In this document: in pieces, positions 57,370 to 64,000 of the stretch
Position numbering within the stretch: position 1 is the stretch's first letter
Layout of the letters: each line of letters starts with the position of its first letter
NCBI RefSeq assembly: GCF_016820555.1
Contig: NZ_JADHDW010000001.1
Span: 1-64,000, forward strand
Direction of reading: 5' to 3'
From: Bacillus sp. REN10
GTDB taxonomy: Bacteria > Bacillota > Bacilli > Bacillales > Domibacillaceae
Length of the DNA: 64,000 bases
Position numbers and translations under genes: made by a program
The notes under the pieces: generated by a model
Databases searched by the model: none
The model's input: only the letters and a program-made list of their open reading frames with translations
Told to the model about the DNA's origin: nothing

Positions 57370-58347
57370 ATGGCGCAGTTAATAAAGTTACAAGATTATA
57401 TTTCGAGATATGAAATTGATTTATATAAGTATCCTTCCCACTTTGTCCGCTTAAAAAAACAACATTGGGAAAAGACGAAAGAACAATGGGAGCTAAATCG
57501 CTTGGATACTATAGAGGAGGATACACTGGAAGAATTGGACGAAGATTTTGTCCAAGAAGGGGTGTTACATAAAATCAAATCGATACTAAAGCGTTCCAAA
57601 GAGGAAGACGTAGAAGAGGAACTTGATATGAAAGAGCAGGAAGAAGATTCCTTATTTAATGTGGAGAATCTTTATGACGTACAGCATATAGACGAATTAA
57701 AACGAAAGTTTCTAGATCAACTTTTTCATTTTCAAGTGAAGTGGGCAAGCTCGACGATCCTCGAGAAATCATATATTGATTTTAACTACTTTCATGATGA
57801 GCGTTTGAAGTTCTTTTTGCAGCGGTTCCCGGACTCCTTTATGGTACTATATCAGCCTATTCTTCGGCTGAAAAATGCCCCAATGGAGTTGGACATTATC
57901 TTGCTGACCCCGACCGAAGCTTGGTGCTTGACTTTCTTAGAGGAAGAAGATCAAGCTGTGTATATTGGTTCCGCTGAACGGTTTTGGATAAAGAGATATG
58001 GGGAAAAGGAAGCGAAAGTATTAAGTCCGATGCTTTCTTTAAATCGAATGGAAATCGTGATGAAGCAGCTGTTCTTGCAGCAAGAAGTAGATTTTCCTAT
58101 TCGTAAGGCGGTTATTTCTCGCAATGGCTTTATCGATTATCCGAATGCACCGTTTGATTTAGAAGTGATCGACGAACGGAGATTTGAAGAGTGGTTTACT
58201 AGGTTGCGCAGTATGAGTTCCCCGTTAAAACGAATGCAGTTAAAAGCAGCAAAAAGCTTATTAGATGTGGGACAAACGACAAGTTTTCGCCGCCCGGAAT
58301 GGGAAGAGGACGATGCGTTTCTTTCTAAAGTTGAAGACAGTGATTAA
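57370..58347 (+). CDS. NERD-like domain protein of unknown function
   Basis: 325 aa. N-terminal third is very acidic (about residues 45-105, EEDTLEELDEDF and EEEDVEEELDMKEQEED). The C-terminal part has MVLYQPILRLKNAPMELDIILLTPTEAWCLTFLE, resembling the nuclease-related (NERD) core with E/D at the strand, then AVISRNGFIDYPNAPFDLEVIDERRFEEWF. No membrane span. ATG after GAAAGGAATCATGATAA. It sits between thpR and amyX, 21 nt before the latter. Function unknown. Confidence 0.7.
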   Translation: MAQLIKLQDYISRYEIDLYKYPSHFVRLKKQHWEKTKEQWELNRLDTIEEDTLEELDEDFVQEGVLHKIKSILKRSKEEDVEEELDMKEQEEDSLFNVENLYDVQHIDELKRKFLDQLFHFQVKWASSTILEKSYIDFNYFHDERLKFFLQRFPDSFMVLYQPILRLKNAPMELDIILLTPTEAWCLTFLEEEDQAVYIGSAERFWIKRYGEKEAKVLSPMLSLNRMEIVMKQLFLQQEVDFPIRKAVISRNGFIDYPNAPFDLEVIDERRFEEWFTRLRSMSSPLKRMQLKAAKSLLDVGQTTSFRRPEWEEDDAFLSKVEDSD

Positions 58348-58368
58348 TAAAGGAGTTGTAAATAAACG

Positions 58369-60513
58369 ATGGCGAACCGACCCTTTGAGGCTTATTTAGA
58401 TCAATTACATGTGATCACCATGATTCTTCCTCTCCATTATTACAATGGCCAGTCTGAGCGTTTCTTTCTTGAGTTAGGTGCAGAAATGGTCGAACTTCAA
58501 GTGACGGATAAAGCACAAATAGAAGGTGGCGTAAAGTATGCTTGCTATACGCCGGTTATACCGGAATTTGGCCGTTCACATATTGTGCTCGATGAGCGGT
58601 TAATGCGCACGGATTTGCAAATTGGCGCTGTGATTCGTACAAGTGAATTTGATGATATGTTTTATTACGACGGTTCTGATTTAGGTGCCTCCTATACGAA
58701 GGAGTCGACTCGCTTTCGCTTATGGGCTCCTACAGCAACGGAAGTGTTTGTGAAATATCGCTTTCCTGATAGTGAGGATGTATTGTATACGAAAATGTTC
58801 CGTCGTGATCACGGTGTCTATGATGCGCTGATTCCTGGTGATTTAGCCGGTGTGCATTACCAATATCATTTACGGGTGAATAACCAGTGGAAAGAAGCAG
58901 GTGACCCTTATGCCAAGGCTGTTTCTGTGCATAGTGAGTGGTCATGTGTATTAGATGAGGAGAAGGTCGCTGTGCCTCGCTATTTGCTTCCGCCGTTTTC
59001 TTCGCCGCTCGATGCGATTATTTATGAAGCATCCATTCGTGATTTTTCGATGCATCCAGATAGCGGCATACAGCATAAAGGAAAGTATCGCGCGTTTACA
59101 GAAAAGAAGACGAGCGGACGTTTCGGTCAATCGACAGGTGTCGCTTATTTAAAAGAACTGGGGATTACGCATTTGGAGCTGTTGCCTTTTAATGATTTTT
59201 TCGGTGTATCAGATACACAGCCGCATGCGAATTATAATTGGGGATATAATCCGCTTTATTTTAATGTTCCAGAAGGAAGTTACAGTTCTGATCCGAAAGA
59301 TCCGCACGCTCGAGTGATTGAATTGAAGCAAATGATCGAATCCCTTCATGAGGAAGGTATTCGTGTCATTATGGATGTGGTGTATAACCATGTGTATATT
59401 CGAGAAACTTCATCTTTTGAACGAATTGTACCAGGCTATTTCTTTCGACAAGATGAGTTTGGCCGTCCATCCAATGGAACAGGAGTAGGCAATGATTTCG
59501 CTTCTGAGCGGAAAATGGCTCGGAAATTCATTCTTGACTCGCTTCAATATTGGTTAACCGCATACAATGTCGATGGGTTCCGTTTTGATTTAATGGGCAT
59601 TTTAGATGTTGAAACGATGAACGAAGCGAGAAAGATGATTGATCGTCTGAAACCTGGCTGTATTTTACTTGGAGAAGGCTGGCCGCTCAACACAGCTCTT
59701 GCGAAGGAAGTGAAAGCCAATATCGCCAATCAAGAGAAGCTGCCTGGCATTGCTCAGTTTAATGATTGGTTTCGAGACACGATTAAAGGCAGTACGTTTC
59801 ATTTGTATGATCATGGCTTTGCGCTTGGAAAGGAGAGTCTTCATCATGAAGCATTTCAAGTGATGGGCGGGAGCATCGGCTTTGGAAATAGACAAGGGTT
59901 GTTTCTTCAGCCGGATCAGTCCATCAATTATGTAGAGTCTCATGACAATTACACTCTTTGGGATAAATTAGAAGCCTGCTTTCCAGGTGAAGTAGAATTA
60001 AATAAAAAGCGGCAGCTTCTCGCAACGGCGATGGTGCTGCTTTCTCAAGGCATTCCCTTTTTGCATAGCGGACAAGAGTTTTTTCGCACGAAGTTCGGGG
60101 TGGAAAATAGCTATACAAGTTCTGATACGATCAATCAATTGGATTGGAATCGCCAATATGAAAATCGATTGGCTGTTGAATTTATTAAAGGATTAATTCA
60201 AATTAGAAAGCATCATGGAGCCTTTCGATTGAAAAGTGCGCAAGCGATTCGCCACCACTTCATGAAAGCCGCTTCAGATGGAGGGTCATTAGTCTTATTA
60301 CTAAGTAATGTAGAAGATTACGGAAAATGGTCTGAAATTTTACTTGTGTTTCATCCTTCTCCATATAAAAGCAAGGTCGTTTTACCGAGTCGCTCCTCTC
60401 CTTGGAAAATCATTGTCGAGAATGAAACAGCTGGTCTTTCCGTTTTACGGGAAGCAAGGGATCATTTAGAGTTACATCCGGTCAGTTTGCTTGTCTGTGT
60501 TCAATCAAATTGA
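58369..60513 (+). CDS. amyX: Type I pullulanase AmyX
   Basis: Cytoplasmic alpha-glucan debranching enzyme, 714 aa, no signal peptide. CBM48-like module at about 105-190 (TRFRLWAPTATEVFVKYRFP), GH13_14 signature YNWGYNPLYFNVPEGSYSSDP, nucleophile D in VDGFRFDLMGI, acid E in LLGEGWPLN and stabilising D in YVESHDNYTLWDKL. It would debranch the glycogen made by GlgBCDA and trimmed by GlgP. Operon-like with the NERD gene. Confidence 0.96.
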   Translation: MANRPFEAYLDQLHVITMILPLHYYNGQSERFFLELGAEMVELQVTDKAQIEGGVKYACYTPVIPEFGRSHIVLDERLMRTDLQIGAVIRTSEFDDMFYYDGSDLGASYTKESTRFRLWAPTATEVFVKYRFPDSEDVLYTKMFRRDHGVYDALIPGDLAGVHYQYHLRVNNQWKEAGDPYAKAVSVHSEWSCVLDEEKVAVPRYLLPPFSSPLDAIIYEASIRDFSMHPDSGIQHKGKYRAFTEKKTSGRFGQSTGVAYLKELGITHLELLPFNDFFGVSDTQPHANYNWGYNPLYFNVPEGSYSSDPKDPHARVIELKQMIESLHEEGIRVIMDVVYNHVYIRETSSFERIVPGYFFRQDEFGRPSNGTGVGNDFASERKMARKFILDSLQYWLTAYNVDGFRFDLMGILDVETMNEARKMIDRLKPGCILLGEGWPLNTALAKEVKANIANQEKLPGIAQFNDWFRDTIKGSTFHLYDHGFALGKESLHHEAFQVMGGSIGFGNRQGLFLQPDQSINYVESHDNYTLWDKLEACFPGEVELNKKRQLLATAMVLLSQGIPFLHSGQEFFRTKFGVENSYTSSDTINQLDWNRQYENRLAVEFIKGLIQIRKHHGAFRLKSAQAIRHHFMKAASDGGSLVLLLSNVEDYGKWSEILLVFHPSPYKSKVVLPSRSSPWKIIVENETAGLSVLREARDHLELHPVSLLVCVQSN

Positions 60514-60713
60514 TGGAAAAAATATTTGCTCATAAGGCTTTCTTCTGGAAAATATCAATATATAGTATTGGTTGAAAAAGATTTATACAAGATAAGATAA
60601 CGGGCATCCCAGCTGTTTTTCTTTCATTTCGCCCCATAGCCGAATCGATTATTTCGTGGTAAAATATAATACAACTATAATGATGGCCAAGTGATGGTAA
60701 CGGGTTTATCAAG

Positions 60714-60756
60714 AAAAGATAGCTATTGCTTATACGTTCGATAGCTGTCTTTTTTG
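60714..60756 (+). terminator. Terminator between amyX and ytmP
   Basis: AAAAGATAGCTAT pairs with ATAGCTGTCTTTT (one G-U) around a 14-nt loop, followed by T-run. Confidence 0.8.
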
Positions 60757-60795
60757 TTCATAATTATACGGACAGCTAAACGAAAATGAAGGTGA

Positions 60796-61578
60796 ATGCA
60801 GTTGGAACATTTATTTGGACAAGAATGGGAAATCACTCCTGCTGGCGGAGTAACGGGAAAAGCTTACTTTGCCAGATGCGGTGGACAACAATTATTTTTA
60901 AAGAAGAACTCCTCTCCCTTTTTGGCCGTATTGTCTGCAGAGGGCATTGTTCCAAAACTGATCTGGACAAAACGGCTGGAAAATGGAGATGTTGTCTCCG
61001 CTCAACATTGGCTTGAAGGGCGGGAATTAAAGCCGCATGAAATGGTAAAGAGTCGAGTGGCCCATCTTATGTGCAAAATCCATTCTTCTCAGCCGTTGCT
61101 GTCCATGCTTGAAAGAATTGGAATGAAACCTTCCACTCCTGAAATTATTATGCAGGAGATTCAAATACGGTTAGATGAGGACACCTTGAAACATCAGGAA
61201 GTCCTATTGGGGTTGCAATTTTTACAGGAAAATATGACAAAGGTCGGTCATAATCATTACGTCGTTTGCCACGGAGATGTCAATCATAATAATTGGTTGT
61301 TATCGAAGGAGAACGAACTGTTCTTAATTGATTGGGATGGAGCGATGATTGGCGATCCTGCGATCGATCTGGGCATGTTACTATATAAATATATTGATAA
61401 ACATGAATGGGAAACATGGCTTTCGGATTACGGACTTACCTTCACGCCCCATTTGGAATGGAGGATGAAATGGTATGTGATCGCGCAAATGCTCTTGTCC
61501 ATTCAATGGGATAAAGAAACGAACCGGTTACCAGAAATGGAGATTGGTTTAGCAGATTTAAAGAAATTTCTAGTGTGA
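60796..61578 (+). CDS. ytmP: Aminoglycoside phosphotransferase-family kinase YtmP
   Basis: 260-aa kinase fold of the APH/choline-kinase group. Catalytic loop VVCHGDVNHNNWLL (HGDxxxxN) and metal site LIDWDGAMIGDPAIDLG. Physiological substrate unknown. ATG follows GAAGGTGA. Upstream of trmB by 21 nt, as ytmP-ytmQ(trmB) of B. subtilis. Confidence 0.87.
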   Translation: MQLEHLFGQEWEITPAGGVTGKAYFARCGGQQLFLKKNSSPFLAVLSAEGIVPKLIWTKRLENGDVVSAQHWLEGRELKPHEMVKSRVAHLMCKIHSSQPLLSMLERIGMKPSTPEIIMQEIQIRLDEDTLKHQEVLLGLQFLQENMTKVGHNHYVVCHGDVNHNNWLLSKENELFLIDWDGAMIGDPAIDLGMLLYKYIDKHEWETWLSDYGLTFTPHLEWRMKWYVIAQMLLSIQWDKETNRLPEMEIGLADLKKFLV

Positions 61579-61599
61579 AAAAATAAATGAGGTGTGACT

Positions 61600-62238
61600 A
61601 TGCGATTAAGAAATAAACCATGGGCCCGTGAGAAATTGGATACTCATCCACAATATGTAATAGCTAATCCAGCAGAGCATAAAGGAAAGTGGGCAGAAGT
61701 ATTTGGTAACAATAACCCGATCTATATTGAAGTCGGGACGGGAAAAGGTCAATTTATTACGGGGATGGCGAAAGCAAATCCAAATATTAATTTCATTGGT
61801 ATTGAGCTATATGAAAGCGTGATTGTCTCCGCGTTAGATCATTTAATTGAAGCGGAGTTACCGAATTTAAAGTTGATGAATGTCGATGCTAAAAATTTGG
61901 CGGATTATTTTGCGAAAGGCGATGTTGCTCGCGTCTATTTGAATTTTTCCGATCCGTGGCCGAAATCGCGCCATGAAAAGCGCCGATTAACATATAAAAC
62001 ATTTTTAAAGCTATATGAAGACATTATGCCCGATCATGGTGAGATTCATTTCAAAACCGATAACCAAGGGCTGTTTGAATACTCGCTGAAAAGCTTTTCT
62101 GACTACGGACTATTATTAACGTATGTTAGCTTAGATCTGCATAACAGTGATTTTGAAGGCAACATTATGACGGAATATGAAGAGAAGTTTTCGGCAAAAG
62201 GCCAAAGAATTTACCGTTCTGAAGTGAAGTATCGCTAA
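61600..62238 (+). CDS. trmB: tRNA (guanine46-N7)-methyltransferase TrmB
   Basis: 212 aa. SAM motif [50 protein letters not shown] and ILGEHFKTD-like [20 protein letters not shown] 61594 is within the Shine-Dalgarno GAGGTG; ATG 61600 is preferred. Forms an operon with ytmP. Confidence 0.96.
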   Translation: MRLRNKPWAREKLDTHPQYVIANPAEHKGKWAEVFGNNNPIYIEVGTGKGQFITGMAKANPNINFIGIELYESVIVSALDHLIEAELPNLKLMNVDAKNLADYFAKGDVARVYLNFSDPWPKSRHEKRRLTYKTFLKLYEDIMPDHGEIHFKTDNQGLFEYSLKSFSDYGLLLTYVSLDLHNSDFEGNIMTEYEEKFSAKGQRIYRSEVKYR

Positions 62239-62244
62239 ATATAT

Positions 62245-62317
62245 AAAAAAAGCACTTAGATTTTTCGCGATGAGCTGTTTATCCAACAGGGAAAGCGGGA
62301 AATTCGAGTGCTTTTTA
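62245..62317 (+). terminator. Terminator after trmB
   Basis: AAAAAAAGCACT (62245-62256) pairs with AGTGCTTTTT (62307-62316) across a 50-nt loop that has its own small hairpin (CTGTTTATCCAACAG). Confidence 0.65.
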
Positions 62318-62402
62318 TTTGTTGATAAAAACAGACTGATTAGTACAATTGTCAAAAAAGTGTTACAATTAGGTTGTAGTCGAACAAAGGGGAGGAATAG
62401 AA

Positions 62403-63257
62403 ATGGAAACAATGAAGGTTGGGGAGCTGACATTGACATGGCTAAATGGGGGAGCGACGAATTTAGATGGGGGAACGATGTTTGGAGTAGTGCCGAAGCC
62501 GTTGTGGTCTCGGAAATATCCTGTCAATGAAAAAAATCAAATTGAGTTAAGAACTGATCCCATTTTTTTTCAGCTAGAAGGAAAGAATATTTTAATTGAA
62601 GCAGGAATCGGGAAGGATCGGCTATCGGACAAGCAAAAAAGAAATTATGGTGTGTCTGAGGAGTCTCAAATAGAGGAATCATTGAAGCAGTTAGGATTGA
62701 CGCCTGACGATATTGATATCGTTCTGATGACGCATATGCATTTTGATCATGTGTTAGGGTTAACGAAGGTGGTAGATGGCGAGTTGACACCTGCATTTCC
62801 CAATGCGGTCATTTACACTTCGGAAACGGAATGGAAGGAAATGAGAGAGCCGAATATTCGCTCGAAAAACACGTATTGGAAAGAGAATTGGGAAGCGATT
62901 ACGGACCAAGTTCAAACATTTGAAGGCGAGTTAGAGGTCGTTCCAGGGGTGAAAATGATTCACTCTGGCGGTCATAGTGACGGTCATTCGATCATTATTA
63001 TTGAACAAGGCGGGGAAACATTAATTCATATGGCCGACTTAATGCCGACGCATGCGCATCAAAATGTGTTATGGGTGATGGCGTTTGATGATTATCCGAT
63101 GGACTCGATTGCGATGAAACAAAAGTATTTGCCAGAAGGAATGCAAAAAGGCGCTTGGTTTATTTTTTATCACGATGCGATGTATCGCGCGGTCAAGTGG
63201 AATGAGAATGGCGAAATCATTGATTATGTGAAAAGGGAGAAAATCACCGTTTCATAA
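62403..63257 (+). CDS. ytnP: Metallo-beta-lactamase-fold quorum-quenching lactonase YtnP
   Basis: 284 aa. Zinc motif [10 protein letters not shown], then [20 protein letters not shown] and [11 protein letters not shown]. YtnP of B. subtilis hydrolyses N-acyl-homoserine lactones and blocks streptomycete signalling. ATG follows GGGGAGGAATAGAA. Confidence 0.92.
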   Translation: METMKVGELTLTWLNGGATNLDGGTMFGVVPKPLWSRKYPVNEKNQIELRTDPIFFQLEGKNILIEAGIGKDRLSDKQKRNYGVSEESQIEESLKQLGLTPDDIDIVLMTHMHFDHVLGLTKVVDGELTPAFPNAVIYTSETEWKEMREPNIRSKNTYWKENWEAITDQVQTFEGELEVVPGVKMIHSGGHSDGHSIIIIEQGGETLIHMADLMPTHAHQNVLWVMAFDDYPMDSIAMKQKYLPEGMQKGAWFIFYHDAMYRAVKWNENGEIIDYVKREKITVS

Positions 63258-63259
63258 AT

Positions 63260-63294
63260 AAAGAGGCGGGCCTATTACAAAGGCTCGCCTCTTT
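63260..63294. terminator. Bidirectional terminator ytnP / ytzB
   Basis: AAAGAGGCGGGCCT / AGGCTCGCCTCTTT, with one G-U, between convergent genes. Confidence 0.9.
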
Positions 63295-63298
63295 CGCA

Positions 63299-63619
63299 TT
63301 AGCTGATTTTATAGACATCCATAATGGTGCCTGTACGAGAGTCAGCAATAAACTCAAATTGTTCACGATTTTGGTCGATAGTGCGGGAAACGCCGCCTTT
63401 ATAGACCATTTTGTTCATGCCTGCTTTCTTTATTGGTTCGGGCTTCATTTTCACCCAAGAGCCATCGATTGTGCCTTCTCCTTTAAAAGCTTCTTTTACT
63501 TCTTTCAATGCTTTCTCAGCAGAAGCAGAAGCTGTGTTTGTTACATTTTGTTGTACAAGAAGCGCGCTAGCTGCACCAGCTGCTGCTCCTAAAATGAATG
63601 TTCCCCAACTAAATTTCAT
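63299..63619 (-). CDS. ytzB: Small membrane-anchored PepSY-like protein YtzB
   Basis: 106 aa. Signal anchor at about 3-22 (SWGTFILGAAAGAASALLV), then KALKEVKEAFKGEGTIDGSWVKM and VYKGGVSRTIDQNREQFEFIADSRTGTIMDVY, a PepSY-like pattern. ATG 63619 follows AGGAGTGAAATTG; a GTG at 63628 is too near that site. Function unknown. Confidence 0.85.
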   Translation of the reverse strand: MKFSWGTFILGAAAGAASALLVQQNVTNTASASAEKALKEVKEAFKGEGTIDGSWVKMKPEPIKKAGMNKMVYKGGVSRTIDQNREQFEFIADSRTGTIMDVYKIS

Positions 63620-63779
63620 CAATTTCACTCCTATTTTTATAGATTATTATTCTATTATACAGCAAATCTCAAATTAATTGAAATTTCTGCAATAAAAATG
63701 CTGTTTTTTTTAAAAATATAGTTATATTGTGATACTTCTAACCATTAAGTAGCGGGAAAGGAATTTTTTCTGTAAGATA

Positions 63780-63928
63780 AAATAATAAGCCTCTTTTCAT
63801 GGAGGCATTTATCCCGATCGTTCGGGCCTGCAGGATGTAGGTTACAAAGGCGTTGCGACTTTAGCCTTTGTTCTTCTTTTAATCAGTGGGGGATGAAGAA
63901 AGCCCCCACTGATTGAAGTTTCACTTTA
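63780..63928. repeat. Repeat element copy B with nested hairpins
   Basis: In the 328-nt ytzB-ytoP gap. Contains GCCTCTTTTCATGGAGGC, ATCCCGATCGTTCGGG, AAAGGCGTTGCGACTTTAGCCTTT and a perfect stem AATCAGTGGGGG/CCCCCACTGATT (63881-63914). Bases 63903-63928 are the inverse of copy A at 51901-51926. No gene. Confidence 0.7.
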
Positions 63929-63947
63929 TTTCAAAGGGGAATCAGTG

Positions 63948-64000
63948 ATGAATCAAGAAACGATGGAGATGTTTAAAACGTTAACGGAGTTGCCTGGTGC
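63948..64000 (+). CDS. ytoP: M42-family aminopeptidase YtoP, 5' end only
   Basis: Only 17 codons are in the window, MNQETMEMFKTLTELPG. AAAGGGGAATCAGTG precedes the ATG. The peptide and position after ytzB fit YtoP of B. subtilis, a zinc aminopeptidase/glucanase-like protein. Assignment rests mostly on synteny. Confidence 0.65.
   Translation, partial: MNQETMEMFKTLTELPG

Overview
The window is a 64 kb stretch of a Bacillaceae chromosome (Bacillus sensu lato, low GC, AGGAGG-type ribosome binding sites, frequent TTG/GTG starts). Gene order largely follows the B. subtilis trnB - glg - men - yt* region as I remember it: trnB-type tRNA cluster, glgBCDAP, menFDHBEC, dps, ytkD, ytmAB, pckA/metK, ytoA/ytpAB, ytqAB, yttB, leuS, ytfP, ytgP, ytzG, ytzE, ytjP/ytkP/ytlP, amyX, ytmP, trmB, ytnP, ytzB, ytoP. 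It is chromosomal backbone with a few accessory insertions. No rRNA, prophage or CRISPR array was seen.

Layout. 1-1236: fourteen tRNA genes, the first cut by the window edge. 1.5-9.4 kb: glycogen operon glgBCDAP. 9.5-18.5 kb: menaquinone genes, with menA divergent from menFDHB-menEC; the men run is interrupted between menB and menE by repetitive DNA and a terminator. 18.5-22.1 kb: yidD, ytzI, dps (likely sigma-B promoter), small conserved genes, ytkD, ytmA, ytmB. 22.1-25.5 kb: pckA (with a match to the CcpN operator) divergent from metK (S-box riboswitch). 25.5-29.8 kb: ytoA, ytpA, ytpB, a luciferase-like oxidoreductase, ytqB. 29.98-34.6 kb: an accessory pair, a 1316-residue TPR-C39 peptidase-TPR protein and a DUF4241 protein, lying between ytqB and ytqA. 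34.6-40.4 kb: ytqA, an MFS transporter, leuS (T-box leader), a rhodanese, a tandem repeat and a small ORF.

40.4-50.2 kb: between ytfP and ytgP lies a five-gene minus-strand accessory operon (41770-48316). It encodes a REC-like/degenerate GGDEF/REC protein, a membrane-anchored HEAT-repeat protein, a processive family-2 glycosyltransferase, a membrane-anchored protein of unknown family and a membrane protein with a tyrosine-phosphatase signature. It looks like a second-messenger- or phosphorelay-controlled surface polysaccharide system and is the best candidate for an undescribed system here. 50.2-54.2 kb: EamA transporter, rsuA, ytzE and a lone IS1341-type tnpB with one in-frame TGA and a structured right end (possible reRNA/omega RNA). 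54.2-64 kb: pepV, cysteine synthase, thpR, a NERD-like gene, pullulanase amyX, ytmP, trmB, the lactonase ytnP, ytzB and the start of ytoP.

Main themes: glycogen build-up (GlgB/C/D/A) and breakdown (GlgP, AmyX); the complete chorismate-to-demethylmenaquinone branch except the final methylation and the 1,4-dihydroxynaphthoyl-CoA thioesterase; gluconeogenic PEP carboxykinase; SAM synthesis; tRNA charging and modification (LeuS, TrmB, YtqA/YtqB). Many ORFs have upstream in-frame starts that overlap their Shine-Dalgarno; starts below were moved to the codon with proper spacing. Coordinates are read by eye and family assignments are from motif recognition, not database searches.
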